A stretch of DNA of 64,000 nt, from the NCBI RefSeq assembly GCF_040712315.1, contig NC_134013.1, positions 83,582,001-83,646,000 of the forward strand, read 5' to 3'. A model generated the notes under the pieces. The model did no database searches, was not told the DNA's origin, and saw nothing but the letters and a program-made list of their open reading frames with translations. Below are positions 36,420 through 48,303 of the stretch, piece by piece. A program made the position numbers and the translations under genes. Source of the stretch: Castanea sativa. Lineage: Eukaryota; Streptophyta; Magnoliopsida; Fagales; Fagaceae. Positions within the stretch are counted from its first letter, which is position 1, and each line of letters starts with the position of its first letter.

Positions 36420-37206
36420 TTGGAATTTTCCTTTACCTAGTATGCAACAAGCAAAACTCTTACCATGAATTGAAGATTTTTGAATGCCACAATAGAGATT
36501 TTATAGATGAGTTTCTCCCACTACAGACAATGATACAACTTTGCGCGATCAAAAAAAAATATGGATTAGATAGATCAGCGGTTATTAATGTCTTTTTCTG
36601 TGGTGTCACTTGGTGATGGCTGCTATCTACACATGATTTAACACTGCACTGTTACCCTCAGAGAAATACTACTCCTATATAATTAAAAAATTGTTCGGTT
36701 AATGTGTGTGCTTAATAAACACATTAAATAATTTATTTTTAAAAATATTTTTTTAAATATTAAAAAATTTGTCAATACTTTTTTAATTTTTAAAAAAAAA
36801 ATTTAAAAATTAATTAATTATTATGCATTTTTAGGAAACATATTAGCAAAATCTTTAAAAAATGGAGAGAACGACAATGACAAAGGAAGGAACATGAAAA
36901 TGTTTGTACAGTACGTACTACTAGGCCCTGCTTTAATGAGCTTATGGGGAACACGTAGCTTTTTTGTCCTTTCTGTTTCTAAACCATTTTGGCAGTTTCA
37001 AAGTTTGATGGTAATTAGGGCAAGCAAGATGGGACTGATCCAAATAAAAAAGAAGTCGGTAGTAATTACAAAATGGATTTTGTTAATGTGTGTCCTAAGG
37101 ACACACAATAAGTAATTATCTTTAAAAAAAAAATTTGAGAATTGCAAACGTATTGACAATTTTGTCAATTTTCAAAAAAACATTTATAAAAATAGATGAC
37201 TTAATG
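36420..37206. other. Intergenic DNA upstream of the MULE
   Basis: Two related stretches starting 'ttaatgtgtgtgcttaataa' (36698) and 'ttaatgtgtgtcctaagg' (37082) suggest remnants of a dispersed repeat. The rest is AT-rich with no supported gene. Confidence 0.4.
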
Positions 37207-39172
37207 AGTGCCCTTTTAGTCCTTACATTTTGGCGTTTTTCTATTTTAGTCCCTACATTTTAATTTTACCACTTTTTGTCCCTAATTCAATTAACACGTT
37301 TCATTTTGGTTCTTTCCGTTAGTACCAACGGAAATTGCTTAGGTGGCAAACGGATGCTGACGTGGCCAATTAAAAAATAATAAAAAAATTTAATTAACAT
37401 TTAAAAAAATGCCATGTCAGCTTTTAAATACAAAAAAATTATTAATTAATTTTAACAAAATTAAAAAAGAAAATCTGGGTTTTGCCAGATGGGTTGGAGG
37501 TTGGGTGAAGAGAGAGAGATCGTAGATTTGGGTTTGTAGTCTTTAGCAGTCACGCTCTCTCCCAATCCTCCCACGAATATCCTTATCTGACTCGCTGCTT
37601 TTTCTGTTTCCTCATCCTCCATTTTGTTTGATAAGGATGCTCTTTCATCCATGCCTTTTTCCGTTACTCACTCACACAACTAGAACCCTTCAAACCCAGA
37701 AATCATGAAAAAGAAGAAATCAACAAAGACCACGAAGAACCAGAAGAACAAAACCCAAGCCACGAAGACAGAAAAAACAAACCAGAAAGGAGGTGACAAC
37801 GAAGGATCCAGAGGAAGCGGTGATTGAACCCAGTTTTAAAAGAAAATCTCTAAAGATCTCTTTCTCAGACCAAAATCTCCCTCTCTCTTTCAACTTTCTA
37901 AAGCTCTAAAGCCTCTCTCTCAGATCGTGGATTTGGGATCAAAGCTCTAAAGATCAAAATCTTCCTTGGGTGAACCTAGCGCCGAGCTTATCGTAGGAAT
38001 TGAGCTTAACGTCGAGATCGCCTTCGATCTTCCGAGCCTCTGTTCTCAGTTCCTCCCAACCTGATTCCTATAACTCTATATTCTGATTTGTCATTCGGAT
38101 CTCCAAGTCAGATCCTTCTCTTTCTTTTTCTTTTTTTGATCGGACGGTGAGTATTGGTTCAGTTATTACAGTTGAAAAAACTGTTGGCTATGTTTTTTCT
38201 TTTTTCCCTCTCAGATCGTGGATTTGTGTGGTCGGTAGAGTGGAGGTGGGTTGTTCGGATCTATTGGTGGTGTGGGTGGTCAGTGGAGTGGTGGTGGGTG
38301 GTTTTGTTCGGATCTGTTGGTGGTTGCTTGGGTTTGCTGGGATGTGAGATTCGAAGGCTCAAATTTCATTTTATTGGGTTTGAATTTAATTTTTTGGGTT
38401 TTAAATTTGCTGGGTTTGTGTTCTTGTTCAAATATATAATATGTTCATGTTTAATTTATCAATTTTATCTGGGTTTGTTTTTTTCATGTGGATTTTATTA
38501 TTTTTCAGGGTTTATGGGTTTGATTTGTTGGAGGATTTGGTGGAGGAAAGGGATTTTGAATGAATTTTTGCATGTTTATTTGCTGAGAAAATGTAATAAA
38601 AGAAAAGAAAAGAAAATAATGATTATTTTAATTTTCTGGGCAACCTTCATGTTCTTTCCCGAAGAACATGAAGAACATGGTACTTTGTTCTTTCGAAAAT
38701 AATGAAAAGAAAAAAAAAAGAGAAAAATTGTAATTACTCTTTTTAATTGGTTTGTGTTTATTATTGTGTTCTTTGTGTTTGTGATCTTGTGTTAATATTT
38801 AAATTTGAGTTTGTGTTTTTTGTGTTTGGTTCTGGGTTTGTGTTTTATGTTCCTGTGTTGATGTTTAAATTTGTGATTGTGTTCTTGTTCAAAATGAATT
38901 AGATCTGAATGGATGTATTTTATTGTTTTTAATTTTGTTTTATCTTTTTTAATTTCATTAAAATTGATTAATAATTTTTTAAATGCTAATTAAAATTTTT
39001 TATTATTTTTTAATTGGCCACTTTAGCATCTGTTTGCCACTTAAGCAATTTCTGTTGGTGGGCTAACGGAAAAGACCAAAATGAAACGCGTTAATTGAAT
39101 TAGGGACTAAAAGTGGTAAAATTAAAATGTATGGCCTAAAATGGAAAAATGCCAAAATGTAGGGACAAAAAG
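37207..39172. mobile_element. Pack-MULE-like element with long terminal inverted repeats, about 2 kb
   Basis: 37207-37455 and 38930-39172 are inverted copies of each other over roughly 250 bases. Shared blocks include 'ccctacattttaattttacc', 'ccctaattcaattaac' and 'ggccaattaaaaaataat'. Such long inverted ends are typical of Mutator-like elements. The interior has no transposase. It holds a captured gene fragment (37461-37652, minus), a Lys-rich 40-codon frame (37705-37827, plus, MKKKKSTKTTKNQ) and GT-rich filler. A 9-bp duplication was not recognised. Confidence 0.7.
37461..37652 (-). pseudogene. Captured 5' fragment of an RNA-recognition-motif protein gene
   Basis: The frame reads MEDEETEKAASQIRIFVGGL followed by GESVTAKD, the start of an RRM (the IRIFVGGL strand is RNP2-like). 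After that the sequence changes to unrelated, low-complexity residues. The RRM is therefore cut after about 20 residues. The ROS3 group of plant RRM proteins is a possible source, but that is a guess. Its position inside MULE ends supports capture. Confidence 0.55.
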
Positions 39173-39525
39173 TGTATTTACGCCTTTAAGTTATTTTATT
39201 ATTTTATAGCAATTTTTATTAGAAAAACTCCACAATAAATTATTCTTAACGGAGACTTTAACATTTCCTTTTAATAAAATTAAAAATGAATCAGTTTGGA
39301 AAATCTTTGTTTATTTAATAATTATACCAAGTTGGACCCTAATTTTAGACCTGACTTTTAAATAAATTTAAATCAATATAATAATGTGTTTATGAATAAA
39401 ATCATAAGCATGAAATTCAATTTAAAATACAAAATATCATTTTATATGTATATATCGTTATATTAGTCTCTTTAATTAATTCCTTATATACTAATATTAG
39501 CCACAAAACATTTATGCAATACAAG

Positions 39526-40279
39526 TGTAAGTGCACAATTGTACCTGGCCCCAAGAACAGTTACGGGCTCAGGCCCAACGAGCCTTAAACAATGTAATTT
39601 GTAGAGTGTGGGCTTGAAACCCAGGTTAGAAGTGTTTGAGGATTAAATAGCAAGCTAAAAATTATAAACACTCAAAAACAACAAAGAATGCTATAAATCA
39701 ATCTGCTCGGACGTAAGCCGAGAACTGTTCTTATATAATTTCTCTCTCTCTCTTTTTTCTCTTTCTTTTAGGTTCCAAAGAGGGCGATCCCCCTCTTTCT
39801 GTCTTAGATTCCTCCTTAAATACTACTCTCTTGAATACCTTTTACACGTGTTGCTTTACCTCCCCTTTAACCTAGATATTTCTTTTCCCAGTGCCTTTGA
39901 ATAGTAACCAGAAGTTTCTCTTCCACTATTCAGGTGTCACTTCCCCATCAATGCGGCCAGGGTGGTAGGTGCAGGGTCTTTAATGTGGAGGTAGCAGCCT
40001 TTATCTTTGACATTTCTTCAACACCAGTGCTTCTGGGGCATTCTAGGGTTTACCCCTTTTAACCATTGGTTTTAACCGTATCATCCCCTAATCTTTATTG
40101 CGAAACCCCGAGTTCTTCGGTGTCCGTCCGAGGATAAGTTCACCCTCGGCTGGATCCTCGGACCCTCGGCGTATGGGCCGACCCATAGTACCAACAAATT
40201 CTAAACCCAGTAGCAGGTCGGCTTCCTTAATACGGCCCAAAAGGCCCACATTCTCATCAGGATCTTTTTGCCCCCCACA
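39526..40279 (-). repeat. 3' LTR of element B
   Basis: The 754-bp LTR reads on the minus strand from TGTGGGGGGCAAAAAG to GTGCACTTACA. It is nearly identical to the 5' LTR. Confidence 0.94.
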
Positions 40280-40296
40280 ATAGCCCCTCAAAACTC
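40280..40296 (-). other. Polypurine tract of element B
   Basis: On the minus strand TTTTGAGGGGCTAT directly precedes the LTR start TGTGGGG. It shares AGGGGCTAT with element A. Confidence 0.65.
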
Positions 40297-40785
40297 TAAT
40301 TTTCAACGTCCGAGGAGAAAAATAGGGTTTTGATCCGACGAGAACCTACTCCACTCACTTTGCTAGTAATGGTACGTGTGGAAATCGTTTCGCGTCCCAG
40401 AAGATGCCATTTGGCGGTTTTATTTTGAACAACGCGCGTATTTAATACTGCCAGTTACACTTTGTCCCTCACGTTCAACGGTGAGATGGGCATCCAACGG
40501 CCCTCATTACTCCGCGAAATTTTAGGCGGGACAAATATAATTTCGAGGCCGCCTTTTCGCACGTCGTGACGCTTTGGGAACCTGCGCCTTCATTTAATTC
40601 ATCAGGGATCAATCCCATCAAAACACCTACAATCATTCTTTACCAGCAGAAAACCGTGGAAACCCGTACCTCCAACTTTGTAAGTTCTTGCTCTCTCTGT
40701 TCTTAACCTTTTCTCCTCGGATACAGTCCTCGGCTGTCTTCGTAAACATTTTTTTCTTTAAAGTTTGGCCTTTCGTTCTCTTCTA

Positions 40786-43334
40786 ATGGGTAGGTTTAAG
40801 TGTCTAGTTGATTCCGTCGCTGGGATGGAGGGTTTTAGGGCTAAATACCGTATTCCCAGCGATGTAGGACTAAAATATTGCCCGGCAGAAGCCGTGGCCG
40901 GTTCTAGGAAAGAGGAAGAGGTTATCATCCCTATGATAGCCTTTATAGAGGGTGGGATGACCTTTCCAATGAAACCCGTAATGAGGGAATACCTTCGCAA
41001 CCACCGGTTGTGTCCCGATCAATGCCTCCCAAACGTTTTTAGAGTTCTAGGTAGTGTAGATGCTCTCAACGAGCAGATGGGTTTAAACCTCACATGGCAC
41101 GATGTCGTGTTCCTATATGAGTCCCATAAACTTTCTAAGGTAGGTTATTATATTAAATCTCGGTCCAAAGACCGTTAGGCTAATCTCCCGTCCGCCCAAA
41201 TCAAACAAAGGCATGAAGGACGACTACTTGATCGTGTCCGGGAACCGGCACGACGGCCTCCACCGCCCGGTTGAGTGGGGGGATCCAGGTGCGACGCCGT
41301 AGGATTAATCTCCCCACAACACAACTTCTCCTAACACACACAGAAATGCGTATTCATATTTACTTAAATTTGTTAAATATTTGTGTGAATCTGACCAGAT
41401 TTGTTTGTTTTGACGTCTTTTTTGCAGATAAGCAGCACGTGCGTCCTCGTCTGAGTCACTGTAACATTGCCGATCTAAATCGAGTACTTCGCTCCGAAGT
41501 GTTCGTTAGTGAAGACTTACAACTCCGGGCTGCTCACCTCATTCTAGGGTACAATCCCCTTTCCTCGGACTTCCAGGAGATAGAGAGCGCCATAATTGCG
41601 GGCGACCGAAGACGAAGGAGGATAAACGTAGCTCGGCCCCACTTTCTGGACGACCGCGAACTCCCGGACGCTCCCAACACCGTTTTGTATAACCGGCCTA
41701 TAGCAGCAATCCCCCTTGCTGTGCATTCACAAACAACTGTCATTCCAGAAGAGCAGGTGTCTTCTTTACACACTCTTGACGACGAGATAGATCAATTCCA
41801 TCTCGAAGACACCGAGAGACCTCGCGGGAACCAGTTTGTGGTACTTTCCGACGAGGAGGAAGAAGCCACCGAGGCCTCTAGAATTGCAGGGTTTGTAGTT
41901 GCCCTTCCCAAGGACGAATTTGAAGAAGACATGGGAAGAATGGAGGGTCTCCTCACCAATAGGGCTGCCAAGGTTGCAGATAAAAAGAAAACGGGGACGT
42001 CCCAAGTTCCCCCAGCTTTACCTCCTCCTCCTCCAGCTGAGCCAAAACTGCCAGCCGAGGATCCCAAGAAGAAGAGGAAGGGGGATAATGAGGGGACGAT
42101 TAATAAAGACCCCAAGAAACCACGCCAACAACTCCCATCGGCCCAGGCGAAGGCCGGACAAGGGCAAGGGTAGAGCCCGTTCGGTTGAAATCGGAGAATT
42201 CAGGGACGAGGCTGAAGTGCGCCGAGCACCGACCACCTGGTCCCCTGATCTAAAGCTGGACGGCGCACCCATCTCCTGCCAGTCCAGTATAAGGGCGGTT
42301 CAACAAGGCCACGCCCACCACCTGGCCGAAGTCTTGGAACGCCCTCTTCTGCTGCCCAAGGACATGGAGACCTTGGAAAAGATGGGCCAGCCACAACTAT
42401 TCCTCTCACTAAAGAGAGACTTAGCGCTGGTAAGTTTTTCTCCCTTTTTAGGAAGATTCCACTTTTAATAATATTTATAGGTAAGTTTGTTTTTTATTAT
42501 TCCTAACTCCATCATACTTTGTTACAGGTTATTCAGGAGGTCTTTGTAGCCGAAAAGTTTATTGAAGACACTCGGAAAGTAGCCAGAACTGAGCTCGAAT
42601 TTGGTTGGAGACTGAGAAGTCCTTGGGTACAGCCCTTGCTGAGAACGAGAAGCTGACCTCGGAGGTGTCAGATCTGAGGAGAGATAAAAATGGGGTCGAG
42701 TCAAACTTGAAGACTATGAAGACCCAAATAGAAGGACAGCGCAAGCTCCTTCATGTAAGAGATGAAGAGCTCTCCCAAGCTCAAAGGGAGTGCTCGGATC
42801 TGAAGAAGCAACTGGCGCTGATGAAGGAAGAAGCCAGCTCCTTCCAACTCTCTCTTCAAGCTGCCAAGCAGGCAAGTTTTGATGAAGGGTTTGCAACCAC
42901 CGAGGAGCAGCTGACTGTGGAGTTCGCGGCTTTATGCCGCGAATACTGTCAAAAAGTATGGGGGAAGCTTTAAACGCAGCAGAGTTCCCCAATCTTCGGA
43001 TTTGAGGAAGTCCGAGAACGTTTGGCTTCCCCTAGAAATACAGAGATTGAAGAGGCTCCCGCCGCTACTCCTACTCCCCGAGACAATTCTTCCCGCCCTA
43101 CCTCCGGTGGTCCCACGGCAAATTCCTGATCCTACGAACCTTTCGGTTCCAACAAAGAGAAGGAAGGAGGAGGGGATGCGAGAGAAGGACTTAAGCCAAA
43201 CAAGCTTGAACCCAACGTCCCGCCAACGGAGACAAGCAGATAAGGGAAAGCAGATCTTGACTCCCTTTGAGCTGGAGTTGAGAAAGACCGAGGGCACTAG
43301 TACCTCTCAGCATGAGCCTCCTCCAAAAGCTTAG
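40786..43334 (+). CDS. Antisense multi-exon gene of element B (gypsy-associated plant protein), with frame breaks
   Basis: The gene reads opposite to gag-pol. Exon 1 (40786-41288) starts MGRFKCLVD and has FRAKYRIP, IPMIAFIEGG, NHRLCPDQCLPNVFRVLG, NLTWHDVVFLY and LIVSGNRHDGLHRP. It resembles the 'putative gypsy type transposon' family (Transposase_28). The intron 41289-41427 ends TTTTTTGCAG. Exon 2 (41428-42429) starts at the same codon position as in element A and holds NIADLNRVLRSEVF, an acidic stretch, a proline run (PPPPP) and a Lys-rich part. The intron 42430-42527 follows. Exon 3 (from 42528) is a coiled coil with LAENEKLTSEVSDLRRDKNG, then a Pro/Thr-rich tail to 43334. Single-base frame breaks lie near 41165, 42165 and 42603. 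The function is unknown. A TATA-like AAATATAATTT at 40535 could serve as promoter. Confidence 0.72.
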
Positions 43335-43839
43335 GACTTAGCTTAGAGCTTCTCTTTTTCCATTTTTGAATTATCTATGTAATGCATATTAAACTGATTA
43401 ATGAAGAACAATTTCATTTGCTTTTCACTTGGGTTGTATCTGTTATACTTTACTTTACTTTTTCTTTGTATTTGTTATAAATATTGCCATTAGCACATAA
43501 CCAAAATTTCTCAGAGTAAACAAATCTAACTCCAAGGATTGCACAATCATAACTTTCACATAATCTTATGTACATCATTAAAGATTTAATAAAAAGTGAC
43601 ATGGTTAATATATTTGAACAATGCCTTGATTAAAAAGAAAAGAGGACTTCATATAATGATTAAACCCTTATAATGCACAACACTGTTTCTAGTAGGATGT
43701 AAGATCCGAGGACCATTCCTTACACAAAATTGCTTAACACTTAAAGATATGGAACTTAAGGTCCGAGTTTAATAAACAGTAACGCATCAACATCCAGACA
43801 TAATAAGGAGATAACCTTGATCAAAATTGTGGTCCGACG

Positions 43840-44945
43840 ATAAGACTTCACCAATTTTACGTTTGATTCTTAAAAATTATAACTTCAAATGTTAATTTTC
43901 CCAAAGTAGGAGGTCCGAAGACCCGGCATAACTAAGGTTCTATTTAACAAATGACACGACATCAATTTCCACAAGGTTTATGGTCCGAGGACTGCACTTA
44001 ACCAAGTTTCTGTTTGATTCTTAAAAGTGATAACTTCAAATGTCAATTTTCCCAAAGTAGGAGGTCCGAAGACCCGGCATAACTAAGGTTCTGTTTAACA
44101 AATGACAAGACATCAATTTCCACAAGGTTTGTGGTCCGAGGACTGCACTTAACCAAGTTTCTGTTTGATTCTTGAATGTGATAACTTCAAATGTTAATTT
44201 TCCCAAAGTAGGAGGTCCGAAGACCCGGCATAACTAAGGTTCTGTTTAACAAATGACAAGACATCAATTTCCACAAGGTTTGGGGTCCGAGGACTGCACT
44301 TAACCAAGTTTCTGTTTGATTCTTGAATGTGATAACTTCAAATGTTAATTTTCCCAAAGTAGGAGGTCCGAAGACCCGGCATAACTAAGGTTCTGTTTAA
44401 CAAATGACAAGACATCAATTTCCACAAGGTTTGTGGTCCGAGGACTGCACTTAACCAAGTTTCTGTTTGATTCTTAAAAGTGATAACTTCAAATGTCAAT
44501 TTTCCCAAAGTAGGAGGTCCGAAGACCCGGCATAACTAAGGTTCTGTTTAACAAATGACAAGACATCAATTTCCACAAGGTTTGTGGTCCGAGGACTGCA
44601 CTTAACCAAGTTTCTGTTTGATTCTTGAATGTGATAACTTCAAATGTTAATTTTCCCAAAGTAGGAGGTCCGAAGACCCGGCATAACTAAGGTTCTGTTT
44701 AACAAATGACAAGACATCAATTTCCACAAGGTTTGGGGTCCGAGGACTGCACTTAACCAAGTTTCTGTTTGATTCTTGAATGTGATAACTTCAAATGTTA
44801 ATTTTCCCAAAGTAGGAGGTCCGAAGACCCGGCATAACTAAGGTTCTGTTTAACAAATGACAAGACATCAATTTCCACAAGGTTTGTGGTCCGAGGACTG
44901 CACTTAACCAAGTTTCTGTTTGATTCTTAAAAGTGATAACTTCAA
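43840..44945 (-). repeat. 151-bp tandem repeat array in the 3' UTR of element B, about seven copies
   Basis: The marker 'gaggtccgaag' recurs at 43910, 44061, 44212, 44363, 44514, 44665 and 44816, exactly 151 bp apart. Variant bases ('gttaat' or 'gtcaat'; 'tgtgg' or 'tgggg') repeat every third copy, giving a 453-bp higher-order unit. The array lies between pol and the antisense gene. Confidence 0.95.
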
Positions 44946-44997
44946 GCGTCAGAGCTACTCATAATTTTGAAATACAAACTGACAAAAGCTCATTTCA

Positions 44998-46130
44998 TTA
45001 ATAATAATACCTTCTAAGATTATTTACATTCCATGGACGTGGTACTATTCGTTCGTCTAGATCAGCTAGCCTATATGACCCTATGCACTGACCGAAACAA
45101 TGCGATAGGGGCCTTCCCAGTTAGGTCCCAGCTTGCCCCAAGCTGGGTTCTTAGAAGTGCCTACAACCTTCCTTAACACAAGATCACCAGGTGCAAGTGG
45201 TCTTAGCTTCACATGGGCATCATATCCTCGTTTTAGCTTCTGTTGATAATAAGCCATCTGGACCATCGCTGCCTCGCGCCGTTCCTCAAGCAAATCTAGG
45301 CCCTTTTCCAGGAGTCCATTGTTATTCTCAGGACTAAAGGAGCTGGTCTTTAAGGTGGAAAAACCAGATTCCAGAGGTATCACCGCCTCGGCTCCGTAAG
45401 TCATAGAAAATAGGGTTTCTCCAGTGGACCTGCGCGGTGTGGTCCGATACGTCCACAGAACGTGATGGAGCTCTTCTACCCATCTACCTTTCGCATCATC
45501 CAACCTTTTCTTTAGCCCACTGACAATGACCTTGTTAACGGCCTCGGCCTGCCCGTTTCCTCGAGGATAAGCTGGGGTGGAATACCTATTTATAATACCC
45601 ATGTCACCACAATACTTCCTAAAAGCCTTACTATCAAACTGAACACCATTGTCCGAGATAAGCGTGTGTGGTATACCGAATCTGGTAACGATGTTTTTCC
45701 AGACAAACTTCTTGGAGTCAATATCTCTTATATTTGCCAAGGGCTCAGCCTCAACCCATTTAGTGAAATAGTCTGTTCCCACAAGAAGCCATCTTTTATT
45801 GCCAGCAGCTCTCGGAAACGGCCCTACAATGTCCAACCCCCATTGTGCAAAAGGCCAAGGGCTGGAGAGAGGGTTAAGAACCCCTCCAGGTTGGTGAATA
45901 TTAGGAGCAAATCTCTGACACTGATCACATTTCCTGGCATAGTCTTGGGCCTCCCTTTGCATATTGGGCCACCAATAACCCCGAGTCGAGCTCGTGAGCC
46001 AAGGACCTTCCCCCGTGTGGCTGCCACAAATCCCTTCATGCAATTCTTCTAGAAGCCCCTCCGTTAAATCGGGGTGTACACACAACAAGTACGGTCCCGA
46101 AAAGGATCGTTTGTACAATTTTTGATCCTC
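44998..46130 (-). pseudogene. Integrase region of element B pol
   Basis: A frame break near 46125 separates it from the second RNase H. The zinc-binding part has LHEGICGSHTG and CDQCQRF. The catalytic core shows GLDIVGPFPRAAGN, TLISDNGVQFDSKAF and GNGQAEAVNKV, giving the D, D and E of the DDE triad. The C-terminal domain runs to YRIVSVSA and a stop at 45081. In another frame, PWNVNNLRRYYY and a stop lie at 44998, matching the integrase end of element A, so the last 30 codons carry further frame damage. Integrase would insert the cDNA into the genome. Confidence 0.8.
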
Positions 46131-46890
46131 GGACAGAATCGTGGCGCCTTTCGGCGTATCTTATCTGCTTCGGATTTGTCCTCAGGAAGGACATCATCCC
46201 TAAGAAAAGATACGACCAGGTCGATCCAACTAGGTCCAGGCCTTATTAGATGGATACGAGGCGCGTTGGTAATGACTAGAGAGGGCTCTAGCAAATCTTC
46301 AACGAGGATAACCCTAGGTAAACCTTGAGCCGAGGACGTTGCCAGCGTGGCTAAGAAGTCTGCATGGGTGTTTCCGCTCCGAGAGATATGAGTTAAGGCA
46401 AAGGAGCCAAATTGAGTTTGCTGACGCTTAACCTGGGCCAAATATTCCTGCATCCTTGGATCTCTAGCCTCCATGGTCCCCGTGACCTGTCCGACCACCA
46501 GTTGAGAATCCGAGAAGATGTGGATTTCCCTTCCGCCCATCCTATGCACCATTTTCATGCCTACCAAGACCGCTTCGTATTCGGCCTCATTGTTAGTAGC
46601 CGAGAACGCCAATCTCAAAGATTTTTCGAAGACAATTCCCTCTGGGGACATAAGAACAAGTCCAACACCAGATCCTCTCTGATTAGCCGCCCCATCCACA
46701 TACATTTTCCAATTCAGAGGCACGGCGGTTGTAATCACACCAACCGATTTTTCATCCATATGTGCTTCTTTCGCAGTTTCTTCCGGTAATGGCTCGGCAA
46801 ATTCCGCCACCAAGTCAGCGAGGATCCGGCCCTTCACCGAGGTGCGAGGCTTATACTTTACATCAAAAGCCCCCGGGATGGTCCCCCACT
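46064..46890 (-). pseudogene. Second (archaeal-type) RNase H domain of element B pol
   Basis: WKMYVDGAANQRGSGVGLVL, NNEAEYEAVLVGMKMV, IHIFSDSQLVVGQV and GNTHADFLATLA show the D-E-D-D layout of a ribonuclease H. This second copy after the ordinary RNase H is the signature of the Tat lineage. A frame break near 46910-46925 separates it from RT-RNase H, and another near 46125 from integrase. Confidence 0.82.
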
Positions 46891-46893
46891 TTG

Positions 46894-48303
46894 CTATCCT
46901 TCCCGAGTAGTCGGCGCTACACGAATCGCCTTGAGGGGCAATTGGGTCGTAACAACCACCGTGTGGGACCGAAAATAATGGGGAAGCTTTCGCGTGGCAT
47001 GAACCACGGCCAGGAGCGCTTTCTCTAAAGGTTGATAACGTACCTCGGCATCACCCAAAGACTTACTAACATAATATACCGGTCTTTGCACCCCGCTATC
47101 ATCTCTTATCAGGACAAGGCTAACCGCGTGGACGGCCACTGCCAGATAAGCAAACAAAATCTCATGTGCCTCCGGACGAGAAAGGATGGGTGGCCGAGAT
47201 AGATATTGCTTAAGCTGTTGAAAGGCTAACTCGCAGTCCTCGGTCCATTGAAACCCTTTCCACTTATTCAGCAGTTGGAAGAAAGGACGACACCGGTCAG
47301 CTGACCGAGATATGAACCTGTTCAAAGCGGCAATCATTCCCGTCAACTTTTGAATTTCTTTCGGGTTCCGAGGAGGCTGCAAGTCCTGAATAGCCTTAAC
47401 CTGCACCGGGTTTACCTCTATACCTCTATGTGTAATCATGTATCCCAAGAACTTCCCAGATCCCACGCCGAAAGAACATTTCGAGGCGTTGAGGCGCAAC
47501 TTGTACCTTCTCAGTATCTGAAAAGTGTCGGCCAAATCTTTCACATGTGAAGGGATTGTTTTGCTTTTCACCACCATATCGTCAACGTATACCTCAATGA
47601 TTTTCCCCATCTGCTGTTCGAACATTCTGGTCATCATCCTTTGATAAGTAGCCCCAGCATTCTTCAGACCGAACGGCATGACCTTATAATGGTAATTCCC
47701 CGTCAGCGTAATGAATGCGGTCTTCTCCTGATCCTCCAGTGCCAAGGGAATCTGGTGATAACCCTGGAAGGCGTCTAAGAAACTCATCCGAGGACGACCG
47801 AAAGTGGCATCCACCAGTTGATCAATACGTGGCATTGGGAACGAATCTTTGGGACAGGCCTTGTTCAGATCAGTAAAGTCCACACATACCCTCCATGTTC
47901 CATTTTTCTTTTTAACGACAACTGTATGGGCTAACCACTCAGGGTAGAAAACTTCTTTGATAGCCCCAGCCCTTTTGAGTTTGAGCACCTCTTCCTTCAC
48001 AGCCTCGGAATGTTCCCTGGAGGATCGCCTAGGTGGCTGCCTTCTCGGAATGATAGCCGGGTTAACATTTAGGTGATGACAAATGAAGCCCGGATCCAGG
48101 CCTGGAGCTTCATAAGGATCCCACGCAAAAACATCAACATTATCCTTCAAGAACTCTAACAACTCCATTTTCTCTCGGTGTCGTAAAAGTACACCGACTT
48201 GGAAGAATCTCTCCGGGTCATCGGCCACTGGAAACTTCTCTAATCCCTCGCACTGTGTCTCATCTCCTGTCACCACTCCAGATGAATCAGGAGCCGTTAA
48301 CTG
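46894..48303 (-). CDS. Reverse transcriptase and first RNase H of element B
   Basis: The frame opens directly after the UAG at 48304-48306 and continues the protease frame. Landmarks are FLKDNVDVFAW, the RT core with KKNGTWRVCVDFTDLNKACP and PRIDQLVDAT, the catalytic VYVDDMVVKS and the thumb region ILSRPEAHEILFAYLAVA. The RNase H-like connection is VQRPVYYVSKSLGDAEVRYQ. It makes DNA from the element RNA. There is no ATG near the start, which fits synthesis as part of a longer polyprotein by readthrough. Confidence 0.85.
   Translation of the reverse strand, partial: QLTAPDSSGVVTGDETQCEGLEKFPVADDPERFFQVGVLLRHREKMELLEFLKDNVDVFAWDPYEAPGLDPGFICHHLNVNPAIIPRRQPPRRSSREHSEAVKEEVLKLKRAGAIKEVFYPEWLAHTVVVKKKNGTWRVCVDFTDLNKACPKDSFPMPRIDQLVDATFGRPRMSFLDAFQGYHQIPLALEDQEKTAFITLTGNYHYKVMPFGLKNAGATYQRMMTRMFEQQMGKIIEVYVDDMVVKSKTIPSHVKDLADTFQILRRYKLRLNASKCSFGVGSGKFLGYMITHRGIEVNPVQVKAIQDLQPPRNPKEIQKLTGMIAALNRFISRSADRCRPFFQLLNKWKGFQWTEDCELAFQQLKQYLSRPPILSRPEAHEILFAYLAVAVHAVSLVLIRDDSGVQRPVYYVSKSLGDAEVRYQPLEKALLAVVHATRKLPHYFRSHTVVVTTQLPLKAIRVAPTTREG

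Noticed and set aside
38147..38702. Plus-strand frame of 182 codons, Trp/Val/Phe-rich
   Set aside because: GT-rich low-complexity filler inside the MULE. Trp- and Phe-rich stretches come from TGG/TTT repeats, and there is no domain.
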